Source of the DNA: an uncultured Pseudohongiella sp.
GTDB taxonomy: Bacteria; Pseudomonadota; Gammaproteobacteria; Pseudomonadales; Pseudohongiellaceae
Assembly: GCA_951812965.1 (NCBI GenBank)
Contig: OX638341.1
Location: 2,090,438 to 2,154,437 of the forward strand
Direction: 5' to 3'
DNA: 64,000 nt
Shown: piece by piece, positions 36,947 to 44,531 of the stretch
How positions within the stretch are numbered: position 1 is the stretch's first letter
Layout of the letters: each line of letters starts with the position of its first letter
Translations under genes and position numbers: made by a program
Notes under the pieces: generated by a model
Databases searched by the model: none
What the model was told of the DNA's origin: nothing
What the model saw: the letters and a program-made list of their open reading frames with translations, nothing else

Positions 36947-37792
36947 ATGAAATCAAAGGCGGCCAACTGGCCCGCGCTGCTGCTGGCGTGCCTGTTCGGC
37001 ATGCATCAGGGCCTGGCCCAGGACACTGCCGGGAGGGATGATCCCGAACAGCAGCGAGTCGCTCCGTTTCAGGTCTTTGACAATCTCTACTATGTCGGCG
37101 CCCGCTGGGTTTCCGCCTGGCTGCTGGAAACCGATCAGGGGCTGATCCTGTTCGACTCGCTCTATGGCGACCTGGTCGATATTGCCGTTGAGGGCATTCG
37201 CGAACTCGGCTTTGATCCCGACGACATCCGCTATCTGATCGTCAGCCATGCCCATTACGACCACGTCGGCGGCGCCCGTCGTTTCCAGCAGGAGTTTGGC
37301 GCGGTCGTGCTGATGACAGAAGCCGACTGGCAATTGACCGAAGGCGAGCCGGAGTTTCGTGAGTACCCGCGTCCCATGCGGCATCTTTCGCTGGGCAATG
37401 GCGACACCTTGAATCTCGGCCGCACCCGCCTGCGATTCCTGCAGAGTCCAGGGCATACTACCGGCGTTTTGAGCAGTGTCTTTACCGTCTACGACAACGG
37501 CTATCCGCATACCGCGGTCATGTTCGGCGGCGCGGGTCTCAACTTCGAGGGTGCGGAACGGCTGGGGATGTACATCGACAGTGTCGACCGGTTACTGGCC
37601 ATGCCCGATGTTGAAGTGAACGTCTCCAATCATCCCGATTCGGGCGATGTATTCGCGAGATACGAGATGCTTGAAGAGCGTCAGGACGGCGACCCGCATC
37701 CCTTTGTCGATCCGGAAAGCTGGACCGCCTGGCTGGAGCTGCTGCGCCGCGACGCCCAGGCCCGGCTCGATTCCGAGGCCGCCGGCAACTGA
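36947..37792 (+). CDS. exported metallo-beta-lactamase-fold hydrolase (B3-like)
   Basis: The 281-residue protein has a signal peptide (ALLLACLFGMHQGLAQ) and the zinc motifs SHAHYDHVGG near residue 100, SPGHTTG near residue 169 and VSNHPDSG near residue 228. The build is that of subclass B3-like enzymes, which include carbapenemases, lactonases and many proteins of unknown activity. Resistance should not be assumed. A GGGGAAAGGA ribosome site precedes the ATG. A perfect 30-bp palindromic repeat follows the gene. Confidence 0.87.
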   Translation: MKSKAANWPALLLACLFGMHQGLAQDTAGRDDPEQQRVAPFQVFDNLYYVGARWVSAWLLETDQGLILFDSLYGDLVDIAVEGIRELGFDPDDIRYLIVSHAHYDHVGGARRFQQEFGAVVLMTEADWQLTEGEPEFREYPRPMRHLSLGNGDTLNLGRTRLRFLQSPGHTTGVLSSVFTVYDNGYPHTAVMFGGAGLNFEGAERLGMYIDSVDRLLAMPDVEVNVSNHPDSGDVFARYEMLEERQDGDPHPFVDPESWTAWLELLRRDAQARLDSEAAGN

Positions 37793-37840
37793 CCGGAAAC
37801 GCCATCGGCTGACTCGCTCCGCTCAAGTTCAGAAATATGC

Positions 37841-37870
37841 TGTAGGGGCGAGGCATGCCTCGCCCCTACA
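37841..37870. repeat. REP-like palindrome, complete copy
   Basis: The half TGTAGGGGCGAGGCA is followed directly by its exact reverse complement, giving a 30-bp perfect palindrome centred on GCATGC. This is the most complete member of the family found in this window and serves as its reference. Confidence 0.9.
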
Positions 37871-37892
37871 TGCTGATGACTGGCGCTATTGC

Positions 37893-37929
37893 ATATCGTA
37901 TAGATAGCTATATAATATCTATATGATAT
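37893..37929. promoter_or_regulatory. AT-rich operator-like dyad upstream of the SPFH gene
   Basis: Arms ATATCGTATAGATA (37893-37906) and TATCTATATGATAT (37916-37929) pair at 13 of 14 positions across a 9-base centre. The dyad ends 20 bases before the SPFH start and just before the ribosome site TAGGAGA. It also includes TATAAT-like -10 sequences (TATAATAT). A repressor bound here would block the promoter. The RHH protein two genes down is a possible ligand (inference). Confidence 0.6.
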
Positions 37930-37948
37930 CACTTAGGAGAATCATTTC

Positions 37949-38818
37949 ATGATCAAGGAAATATCCCACAAGTCATTGCAGGGCATACCGGTTGTAATCG
38001 TGTTGCTGGCCGCATTGTTGACCGCGATTGCGCTGGTTGTTCTGGGCGCAATTATCGTAAACATTCCCATGATCGTCATTGCTGCGGTGACGCTTCCCGT
38101 ACTGGTTTTTCTTTTGGCGGGTCTGTTCATGGTCAACCCGAATGAAGCCAGGGTACTGCAATTGTTCGGGCGATACGTGGGCACGGTGCACGAAGAAGGG
38201 CTGCGCTGGGCGAACCCGTTCTTTACGAAAGGCAAGATCTCGGTTCGCGTGCGCAATTTCGAAACCGAGCGCTCGAAGGTGAACGATGCCGACGGCAATC
38301 CGATCGAGATCGCAGTTGTAGTGGTCTGGAAGGTGGTCGATACCGCCGAGGCGACTTTCGAAGTCGACGACTACGAGAATTTCATGCGCGTGCAAAGCGA
38401 TTCCGCCGTACGCAATCTCGCCACCCAGTATCCCTATGACAGCCGCGACGAAAACGTGACTTCGCTGCGAGGCAATACCGAGGACATCGCCGAACGATTG
38501 AAAACCGAAATCCAGGGCCGTCTGAACAAGGCAGGCTTGCAGGTGCTCGAAGCACGCATAACGCATCTTGCCTACGCGCAGGAAATCGCCTCGGCGATGC
38601 TTCAGCGGCAGCAGGCCGGCGCCATCATCGAGGCGCGGGAGCAGATCGTCGAAGGCGCGGTCAGTATCGTGCAGAAGGCGCTGGACGGCCTGTCGGAACG
38701 CGGCGTAGTCGATCTCGACGAAGAGCGCAAGGCGGCGATGGTGAGCAATCTGCTGGTTGTGCTATGCGGTGAGAAGGGCACCCAGCCGGTAGTCAATACC
38801 GGATCGCTATATCAGTAA
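37949..38818 (+). CDS. SPFH/Band 7 domain membrane protein
   Basis: The 289 residues start with two hydrophobic segments (about residues 13-38 and 42-62). The SPFH domain follows: [55 protein letters not shown] and [21 protein letters not shown] helical [18 protein letters not shown] region is near the C-terminus. SPFH proteins form ring oligomers in the membrane and organise proteases or membrane domains. Pairing with a small Arc-type RHH gene is recurrent in Proteobacteria, but the purpose is not established. No NfeD partner is next to it. Confidence 0.9.
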   Translation: MIKEISHKSLQGIPVVIVLLAALLTAIALVVLGAIIVNIPMIVIAAVTLPVLVFLLAGLFMVNPNEARVLQLFGRYVGTVHEEGLRWANPFFTKGKISVRVRNFETERSKVNDADGNPIEIAVVVVWKVVDTAEATFEVDDYENFMRVQSDSAVRNLATQYPYDSRDENVTSLRGNTEDIAERLKTEIQGRLNKAGLQVLEARITHLAYAQEIASAMLQRQQAGAIIEAREQIVEGAVSIVQKALDGLSERGVVDLDEERKAAMVSNLLVVLCGEKGTQPVVNTGSLYQ

Positions 38819-38845
38819 ACGGATTCCGCAATCGGAGCCGGGACG

Positions 38846-39049
38846 ATGAAGCGCAAGAACTTTCTGTTGCGGGTGGAGCCCGAGCTGCACGCGGCGCTGA
38901 ACCGCTGGGCGGCTGATGAGTTGCGCAGCGTCAACGCGCAGATCGAGTTCATTCTGCGCCGCGCCTTGCAGCAGGCAGGACGTTATCCGCCGGCGGAAGA
39001 CGAAGTTGCCGGGAGCGCGAAGGCGGCGGAGGAAAAGGGCGGCGCCTGA
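38846..39049 (+). CDS. Arc-type ribbon-helix-helix DNA-binding protein
   Basis: The 67-residue protein reads [40 protein letters not shown], a full RHH fold (beta strand KNFLLRV, two helices) of the Arc/HicB type, followed by a charged tail. RHH dimers bind operator dyads through the strand. It lies 27 bases after the SPFH gene and is probably co-transcribed. The operator-like dyad in front of the operon is a plausible target. No toxin partner is visible. Confidence 0.8.
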   Translation: MKRKNFLLRVEPELHAALNRWAADELRSVNAQIEFILRRALQQAGRYPPAEDEVAGSAKAAEEKGGA

Positions 39050-39064
39050 AGTATTGCCGGCGCT

Positions 39065-39652
39065 TTACTCGATCTGCCAGCGGGCAAAAATACGACGCGC
39101 TTCGCTGAGCTGTTCTGGCTGCAAGCGATCCTCGAGTTCATCCATCATGGCGCCGCCTTCGGGGTGATCGTAGCGCGCGGCCCATGCCGCCCAGGCGTGG
39201 GCCTGTACCGGGTCGCGGTCGACATGATCGCCGTCCCGGTACATTTCGGCCAGGGTGAACGCCGCCGCGGCATTGCCCGATTTGGCCGAATTTCCATACC
39301 ACTCCACGGCCTTGTCCCGATCCTCGGGCACGCCGTTGCCAAAGTAATACAGGCTGCCGAGATTGAGCTGGGCGCCCGCATGGCCCTGCAAGGCGGCAGC
39401 TTCGGTCCAGCGAAAGGCCTGTTCGTAATCCTGCTCCACGCCCTGGCCGGTGAAATACAAAATGCCGAGATTGTATTGCGCCAGATCGAGTCCTTCCCCG
39501 GCGGCGATCGTGAATTCGCGAAAGGCGGTATCGTAATCTCCGGCCAGCGCGGCGTTCACACCGTCCTCGTAGTCCCCGAACGCGGGCAATGGGAGAACGG
39601 CAAGTCCCGCAAGCCCCGTCGCAAGCAAGGCTGAGTAAACTTTTCGCCGCAT
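39065..39652 (-). CDS. exported Sel1-repeat protein
   Basis: The 195-residue protein has a signal peptide (MRRKVYSALLATGLAGLAVL, ending near AFG). About four Sel1/TPR-like repeats follow, for example AQYNLGILYFTGQGVEQDYEQAFRW, AQLNLGSLYYFGNGVPEDRDKAVEW and AAFTLAEMYRDGDHVDRDP. Such solenoids mediate protein contacts in the periplasm. The ATG at 39652 starts the signal peptide; the frame is open further into a palindromic repeat. It is convergent with the RHH gene. Confidence 0.85.
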   Translation of the reverse strand: MRRKVYSALLATGLAGLAVLPLPAFGDYEDGVNAALAGDYDTAFREFTIAAGEGLDLAQYNLGILYFTGQGVEQDYEQAFRWTEAAALQGHAGAQLNLGSLYYFGNGVPEDRDKAVEWYGNSAKSGNAAAAFTLAEMYRDGDHVDRDPVQAHAWAAWAARYDHPEGGAMMDELEDRLQPEQLSEARRIFARWQIE

Positions 39653-39708
39653 AACAAAGCACCTACCGAATAGCCGCCGACCAATAATAGTACATCTGCC
39701 ACCCAGAC

Positions 39709-39732
39709 GGGCGACGCATGCGTCGCCCCTAC
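39709..39732. repeat. REP-like palindrome (GACGCATGCGTC variant)
   Basis: GGGCGACGCATGCGTCGCCC is a perfect palindrome followed by CTAC. It differs from the reference by having GACG/CGTC in place of GAGG/CCTC, a compensated change on both arms. It lies upstream of the Sel1 gene. Confidence 0.85.
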
Positions 39733-39757
39733 GGGATTGCACGAAAGTCGTTTCAAT

Positions 39758-39784
39758 TGTAGGGGCGAGGCATGCCTCGCCCGC
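39758..39784. repeat. REP-like palindrome (GAGGCATGCCTC variant)
   Basis: TGTAGGGGCGAGGCATGCC continues into TCGCCCGC, the reference type with one diverged end. It sits 25 bases after the previous copy, making a pair between the Sel1 gene and tRNA-Arg. Confidence 0.85.
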
Positions 39785-39881
39785 AAATGTGCCGCAAAAC
39801 TGACATGGCTTGGCGGTTTCTAGTAGAATCTGCTCCTCGCTGGCGGCCGGGATTGCCCGGCGGCGGCGGTTTCACGACAAC

Positions 39882-39958
39882 GCACCCGTAGCTCAGCTGG
39901 ATAGAGTACCTGGCTACGAACCAGGTGGTCAGAGGTTCGAATCCTCTCGGGTGCGCCA
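39882..39958 (+). tRNA. tRNA-Arg (anticodon ACG)
   Basis: The 77-base gene starts GCACCCGTAGCTCAGCTGG and has anticodon stem-loop CTGGCTACGAACCAG (anticodon ACG at 39916-39918). The T-arm is GAGGTTCGAATCCTC, the acceptor strand CGGGTGC, with discriminator G and encoded CCA. The A34 is normally edited to inosine to read CGU/CGC/CGA. In many Gammaproteobacteria this tRNA follows tRNA-Ser(GCU) near csrA. Confidence 0.97.
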
Positions 39959-40011
39959 TAATCCAGGTCGATATTCCGGACACACTAGTAACAGTCGATC
40001 AAGGCAGATTC

Positions 40012-41289
40012 ATGCGGTCTCACCGGGTCCAGATACTATTCCTGCTGATCTCGATATTCTTCAGTGGAGTTGTTTCAGCAAACGAGGGCAGCATCGCCTT
40101 CACCGGCGCCATGATCATCGATGGCACGGATGCCGCGCCGCTGGCGGACGGTGTGCTCGTCATTACCGACGGGCGCGTGCGCAGCATCGGCCCGGCTTCC
40201 GAAGTGAGCATTCCCGCGGACGCCGAACGCGTCGATGTCGGCGGCAAGGCGATCATGCCCGGCATGGTCAACGCCCACGGCCATGTCGGCGACACGCTGG
40301 GCCTGGAAACCGGCCATTACAGCCGCGAAAACGTGCTCGACCAGCTTGGCCTGTACGCGCGTTACGGCATCACCACGGTGCTCAGCCTCGGCGGCGACGA
40401 GGCGCCGGGCTTCCAGGTGCGCAACGAGCAATACCATGCCGGGCTCGACCGGGCGCGGCTGTATGTCGCCGGCAGCGTGGTAAACGGCGACAATCTGCCG
40501 GAAATCCGCAGCCAGTTGAACGCCAACGCCGATTTCGGCGCCGATTTCATCAAGACGCGTATCGACTCCGAACTCGGCCAGTTGCCGACCCTGGCGCCGG
40601 AGGTATTTCAGTCCTTGATGGACCTTGCCGCCAGCCGCAGACTGCCCGTAGCGGTGCATATCTACTATCTGGAAGACGCGCGCATGGTGCTCGAGGCAGG
40701 CGCCGAAATCATCGCCCATTCGGTGCGCGATCTTGAAGTCGACCGGGACTTCATCGAACTGATGATCGAAAACGACGCCTGCTATATCCCCACCATGATG
40801 CGCGACGTTTCGACTTTCGTGTACGAGTCCGAACCCGAATTCTTTTCCGACCCGTTTTTCCTCGCCGAGGCCGATCCTGCGGTCATCGCCGGGTTGAGTA
40901 CTCCCGAGTATCGCTCAAGCATCCGCAACAGCCCGGCCTCGCAGCAATACAAGACGGACTTGCCGAACGCGCTGGTCAACGTGGGACTGCTGCATGAAGC
41001 CGGCGTACGCGTTGCCATGGGCACAGACACCGGACCTCCGGCGCGCTTCCAGGGCTATTTCGAGCACGAGGAATTGCGGATGATGGTGGACGCCGGCATG
41101 AGCCCGGCTGACGCGATTCGCGCCGCCACCGGAGTGGCGGCGGAATGCATCGGTCAAAGCGAGATAGGCACGCTCGAGCCCGGCAACTGGGGCGATTTCA
41201 TCGTGCTCGACGGGAATCCAGCGGAAGATATCGCCAACACCCGCCTCATCGACAGCGTCTGGATCGCGGGCAATCGCGTGCCGCGCTGA
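40012..41289 (+). CDS. exported imidazolonepropionase-like amidohydrolase
   Basis: The 425-residue protein has a signal peptide (ILFLLISIFFSGVVSAN) and the amidohydrolase-1 core: IMPGMVNAHGHVGD near residue 83, PVAVHIYYLEDARMVLEAGAEIIAHSV near residue 205, VAMGTDTGPPARFQGY near residue 338 and LEPGNWGDFIVLDGNP near the end. The residue after DF in the GADFIKTRID segment is the position of the carbamylated Lys in this family (FIK). Exported relatives include prolidase-like and organophosphate-hydrolysing enzymes. The substrate is unknown. It starts 53 bases after tRNA-Arg. Confidence 0.86.
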   Translation: MRSHRVQILFLLISIFFSGVVSANEGSIAFTGAMIIDGTDAAPLADGVLVITDGRVRSIGPASEVSIPADAERVDVGGKAIMPGMVNAHGHVGDTLGLETGHYSRENVLDQLGLYARYGITTVLSLGGDEAPGFQVRNEQYHAGLDRARLYVAGSVVNGDNLPEIRSQLNANADFGADFIKTRIDSELGQLPTLAPEVFQSLMDLAASRRLPVAVHIYYLEDARMVLEAGAEIIAHSVRDLEVDRDFIELMIENDACYIPTMMRDVSTFVYESEPEFFSDPFFLAEADPAVIAGLSTPEYRSSIRNSPASQQYKTDLPNALVNVGLLHEAGVRVAMGTDTGPPARFQGYFEHEELRMMVDAGMSPADAIRAATGVAAECIGQSEIGTLEPGNWGDFIVLDGNPAEDIANTRLIDSVWIAGNRVPR

Positions 41290-41298
41290 CTCGGCGGC

Positions 41299-41313
41299 GG
41301 GCGAGGCATGCCT
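41299..41313. repeat. left half of a REP-like palindrome split by IS110 element 1
   Basis: GGGCGAGGCATGCCT matches the reference repeat up to its central right side and then stops at the element's left end. The missing right half (CTCGCCCCTACA) is found directly after the element at 42560-42571. Confidence 0.9.
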
Positions 41314-41370
41314 TGTCTGTTACTAGTCTGTTAGATTGAATCCCACATCTGGGCCCACGGGAGGGTCCAG

Positions 41371-41534
41371 CCTTCGGCGCCCGATGCATCGGGCGCCGAA
41401 GGTGGCGGTGGACGGGCCGTAGGCATGCTGGTCTTAGAGACCGTGGGCGAGCGTGGCCGCCACCGTCTTTCCCGACATCCTGAACGGTTGCGTGGGCTAC
41501 GAGCCCGAATGACAAGGTGAGGAGGACGGAAAAG
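41371..41534 (+). ncRNA. candidate bridge RNA of IS110 element 1
   Basis: It starts with a perfect 32-bp palindrome (arms CCTTCGGCGCCCGATG and complement, 41371-41402). Loop one is closed by GGTGGCGG (41401-41408) and CCGCCACC (41457-41464). It contains AGGCATGC (41421-41428), identical to the left flank 41304-41311, and GGGCGAG (41445-41451), complementary to the right flank CTCGCCC 42560-42566. Loop two is closed by TTTCC (41468-41472) and GGAAA (41528-41532) and holds the two donor guides. The order matches the target and donor loops of IS621 bridge RNA. The exact RNA ends are not known. Confidence 0.85.
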
Positions 41535-42500
41535 ATGTCTGAGTATAACCCGGATTTTGTTGGTGTCGATGTATCGAAAGACTTTCTGGACGCGCATCGG
41601 CTGCGTGACGGCGTAGCAAAGCGCTATGCCAATGATCCCGGCGGGATCCGCGCACTATTGCGCTGGGCCGGACCGGAGGTGCGCGGCGTGGTGTACGAGC
41701 CGAGCGGCCCCTACCACCGCGATCTCGAGCAGGCGCTGCTGAACGCGAGCATGACAGCGCTGAAAGCGAACCCGCGGCGGGCGCGGGAGTTCGCGCGTGC
41801 GGCCGGGCGACTGGCCAAGACCGATCGCGCCGATGCCGAATGTCTGGCGCGCATGGGCGTTGCGCTGCCCCTGCGCCCGGTCAAACCGCGCTCGAAGCAG
41901 CAGCGGGAACTGGCCGAACTTACCCTGCTGCGCGATAGCCTGGTCCGGCAACATGTGGCCGAGAACAATCGCAGCGGGCAACTCCAGTTCGCCTATGCCA
42001 AACGCTTCCAGCAACAGTGCATCCGCCAACTGGCGAGAAAAATCGCCCAGTTGGACAAGCGCATCGCAGAACTGGTCCAGGCCGATCCCGACTTGGCGCA
42101 TAGCTTGGCCTTGCTGACCTCCATCCCTGGCATCGGCCACCAGACCGCCGTCATCCTGTTGACCGACATGCCCGAACTCGGACAGCTCGATCCCAAGGCC
42201 GTCGGCAGCCTCGCCGGCCTGGCTCCGGTGGCGCGCGACTCCGGCTTGCGCAGTGGGAAGCGGCATATCCAGGGCGGACGACCACGTGTACGCCGAAGCT
42301 TGTACATGGCTGCGCTCGCCGCAATTCGTTGCGCGCCACCGCTGAAAATCAAGTACCAGCGAATGAAAAACGCCGGCAAACCCCCAAAAGTCGCCATCGT
42401 CGCCATCATGCGCAATCTCGCCGTACTCGCGAACCACTTGCTCGCCGAAAATCAGCCATGGTCTCCCGAACCACCACGAAGAGCGGCTTGCGCCTCTTGA
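41535..42500 (+). CDS. IS110-family transposase (DEDD recombinase)
   Basis: The 321-residue recombinase has an N-terminal RuvC-like DEDD domain with Asp12 (VGVDVSK), Glu55 (YEPSGPY), and Asp97 and Asp100 (KTDRADAE). The C-terminal Tnp domain contains SIPGIGHQTAVILLTD and GLAPVARDSGLRSGKRHIQGG, with Ser235 the likely catalytic serine. IS110 enzymes cut and join through the DEDD site and the serine, guided by the bridge RNA. GGAGGA precedes the ATG and overlaps the last RNA stem, so translation and RNA folding may compete. The gene looks intact. Confidence 0.95.
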   Translation: MSEYNPDFVGVDVSKDFLDAHRLRDGVAKRYANDPGGIRALLRWAGPEVRGVVYEPSGPYHRDLEQALLNASMTALKANPRRAREFARAAGRLAKTDRADAECLARMGVALPLRPVKPRSKQQRELAELTLLRDSLVRQHVAENNRSGQLQFAYAKRFQQQCIRQLARKIAQLDKRIAELVQADPDLAHSLALLTSIPGIGHQTAVILLTDMPELGQLDPKAVGSLAGLAPVARDSGLRSGKRHIQGGRPRVRRSLYMAALAAIRCAPPLKIKYQRMKNAGKPPKVAIVAIMRNLAVLANHLLAENQPWSPEPPRRAACAS

Positions 42501-42600
42501 TTACAACGACTTCAACCCGGAGGATACAATCTGAATCAATACTTCACGCAACACGGTTGCTCGCCCCTACAATCGAATTGGCATCGCAGTTTACGCTGGC

Positions 42601-42626
42601 TGTAGGGGCGACGCATGCGTCGCCCG
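42601..42626. repeat. REP-like palindrome (GACGCATGCGTC variant)
   Basis: TGTAGGGGCGACGCATGCG continues into TCGCCCGCC. It lies 40 bases after the right end of IS110 element 1, downstream of the aldolase gene. Confidence 0.85.
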
Positions 42627-42637
42627 CCAGATATAGA

Positions 42638-43501
42638 TCAGGGACAGGGATCCTCGCCTTGCACCGGGGTGGCGCCCGAGGGCAGGAACCGGCACGGGTC
42701 CGATTCTTCCAGCATTACCCGCGCACCAGCGCGAATGATCGCGTTCGTGCCCGGGGCCTGGAAAAAGTTGTAGCCTTCCCGGCTGGTCATCCAGGCCGAA
42801 GGCCCGCCGAGATATTTACCGGCGCCGTTCGTATCCCCCACGACCTTGTCCACCAGCGCCTCGTATTCCGGGTCCCCCTGGCGTCGGCCGCTGAAGCTGC
42901 CGAGGTCGGAACTGGCGACGAAGACCACGTCGACGCCTTCAACCGCGGCAATCTCATCGGCCGCCTCGACGCCTTCCATGGTCTCGATCATGGCGATGAC
43001 CATGATGTTGTCATTGGCGCTCTGGCGATAGCCGCTGCCCCAGATCGCGCCGTATTGGCCACCGCCCTGGCTGCGACGCCCCATCGGCGGATACTTGGCG
43101 AAACGCACGGCGTTTTCCATTTTCCCGGCGGTGTCGACCATCGGCACGATAATGCCGAGAGCGCCGATATCGGTCGCCTTCTGGATATCGCCTTCGGTGG
43201 CGTCGGGTACGCGGATGAACGGAATTGCCGGGGCGTCGCGGCAGGCGTAGATCATGCGCGCCACGTCGGTGTAATTGAGATGGCTGTGCTGCATTTCGAT
43301 CCAGATGAAATCGAAGCCTGCGCCCGCCATGGCGCAATAGATGTCCGGGTCGGGCGTGGATACGGTGCCGCCAAGCACCTGTTCGCCGGCTTCGAGCTTC
43401 GCCTTGACGGTGTTGTAAAGCCCGCCGTCCTGGGCCGACGCCGCGGCGGTCCAGAGCAGGGCCGCCATGCCGGTAATCACGTATTTCAACAGGATTTTCA
43501 T
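42638..43501 (-). CDS. exported HpcH/HpaI-family aldolase
   Basis: The 287-residue protein has a signal peptide (KYVITGMAALLWTAAASAQ) before a HpcH/HpaI aldolase barrel. It reads GGTVSTPDPDIYCAMAGAGFDFIWIEMQHSHL near residues 45-75, PFIRVPDATEGDIQKATDIGALGIIVPMVDTA near residue 95, and IAMIETMEGVEAADEI near residue 170. VVFVASSDLGSFSG follows near residue 195. The metal ligands Glu (MIET) and Asp (SSDLG) and the substrate Arg (IRVP) are kept. Cytoplasmic relatives cleave 4-hydroxy-2-oxo acids or citramalyl-like esters; a periplasmic location is unusual. The selenoprotein gene lies 35 bases upstream, so co-transcription is likely. Confidence 0.87.
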   Translation of the reverse strand: MKILLKYVITGMAALLWTAAASAQDGGLYNTVKAKLEAGEQVLGGTVSTPDPDIYCAMAGAGFDFIWIEMQHSHLNYTDVARMIYACRDAPAIPFIRVPDATEGDIQKATDIGALGIIVPMVDTAGKMENAVRFAKYPPMGRRSQGGGQYGAIWGSGYRQSANDNIMVIAMIETMEGVEAADEIAAVEGVDVVFVASSDLGSFSGRRQGDPEYEALVDKVVGDTNGAGKYLGGPSAWMTSREGYNFFQAPGTNAIIRAGARVMLEESDPCRFLPSGATPVQGEDPCP

Positions 43502-43536
43502 ATTTTACCTCGCTGAATTCTGCGGCAGAGGCCGCA

Positions 43537-44421
43537 TCAGGCTTCTGAAATCATCGGCGCTCTCGATTCGCCGGACGCTTTGGCGGCGATTTGCTGCTGC
43601 CGCCGACTTTCACCGCGCAAACGCAGTTCCTCGCGATTGCTGTCGTCTACCCTGGCGTACTCGTCGCGCCATTCGTCACCGCCGCGCCAGCCGAGGCTCG
43701 TGCGCCAGGTTGTTTTCGGACCTTCGGCCTCCTCGAGCAGTTTAAATGCCCTGCGCACGATGCCGATCTGGCTGAGGATGTCCCCCGGCGCACCGCAGGG
43801 ATTGCCCAGCGGAAAATCTGTATGCAAATAGCGGGCGACGCCGCAATGCTCCACCACATCAAGCGCGCTGCCGATGATCACGGTGGGGATTCCGTTCGCT
43901 TCCAGATGCCGGCTGACCAGACTCACGGTCTGGTGGCAGACGGGTCACAACGGTACCAGCATGGCCACTTCGACGTGGTCTTCGCGGCATAGCTCAAGAA
44001 TTTTCGGCGCATCCTTTTCCGAGGTATTGCGTTTGCTGTAATCCGTCGGGGCCGAATAAAAGCGGCCGGAAAGGCTTTCGAACACCCCCGCGCGCGCCGT
44101 GTTGCGCAGATGATTGAGCGGCAGATAGCTGCCGAGGTCCCTGGTATGGGTTACGGTCTTCTGCCACGACAACTCGTCCGTATACATCGATTCCGGCGTC
44201 GGCGTCGACATGGAGGCGTAGACCTGCCGCTTCTCACGGCCTTCGACCGTGTCCGGCATCGCCGTCGTGATCAGTCCCAGGCGGCATTCGCGCAAGGGTT
44301 TCGGCAGCGGCGTAAAAGGCGCTTCGTCATGGTGAGCCCACACGTAATCCTTCTCATATCCCTGAGCCCGGTAGAAATCCCGGGTGCGTTGCATGTAGGG
44401 AACGTCGTACTTGCCCGGCAC
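43537..44421 (-). CDS. GrdB/PrdB-type (glycine/sarcosine/betaine/D-proline reductase family) selenoprotein with in-frame UGA
   Basis: Two frames, 44421-43948 and 43944-43537, are in the same phase and separated by one TGA (43945-43947). Reading TGA as selenocysteine gives a continuous 294-residue protein with MLVPL-U-PVCHQTVSLVSRHLEANGIPTV; U is residue 159 and forms a U-x-x-C pair. Selenoprotein B family members have Sec or Cys exactly before PVCHQ. A hairpin follows the UGA as expected for a bacterial SECIS. The start is GTG with AGAAGGAG 7 bases upstream. Classical GrdB/PrdB reduce C-N bonds with other subunits; none of those are seen here, so the role is open. Confidence 0.88.
43916..43947 (-). 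promoter_or_regulatory. candidate bacterial SECIS element (includes the UGA)
   Basis: After the UGA and 10 spacer bases, ACCAGAC (43934-43928) pairs perfectly with GTCTGGT (43922-43916) around the loop CGUGA. The loop starts 17 bases after the UGA and carries a GU near its 5' side, both as in bacterial SECIS elements that bind SelB. The stem is all Watson-Crick pairs. Confidence 0.75.
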
Positions 44422-44531
44422 GTTGATCTCCTTCTATCTTAAAGTCGGGGTTCCGGCGGCAGAATAACTCTTTAGAAATCTCCGAACAATTCCCTGCCTG
44501 CAATCGATGCGGGACTCAGGCGACGAAGACT

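Larger units (their letters stand above)
41314..42561 (+). mobile_element. IS110-family insertion sequence 1
   Basis: The ends are fixed by three agreeing signals. A palindromic repeat is split at a CT (41312-41313 left, 42560-42561 right). The upstream RNA holds ACGGTTGC (41484-41491), identical to the right end (42553-42560). It also holds GACAAG (41511-41516), the reverse complement of the left end CTTGTC (41312-41317). That is the donor-guide logic known for IS621. The length is about 1.25 kb with one core CT, and there are no terminal inverted repeats, as usual for IS110. One transposase gene and one upstream RNA are carried. Confidence 0.92.

Noticed and set aside
36947..37792. Clinical-type beta-lactamase
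   Set aside because: Only the general MBL fold is shown; many B3-like proteins have other substrates.
39882..39958. Attachment-site duplication of the tRNA-Arg 3' end
   Set aside because: I looked for a second copy of the T-arm/acceptor sequence in the window and did not find one.
41371..41402. Intrinsic terminator before the IS110 transposase
   Set aside because: The perfect palindrome is not followed by a T-run and fits the 5' hairpin of the bridge RNA, as in element 2.
43537..43926. A separate gene for the C-terminal half of the selenoprotein
   Set aside because: Same phase as the upstream half, only one TGA between, and the Sec motif plus hairpin explain it.
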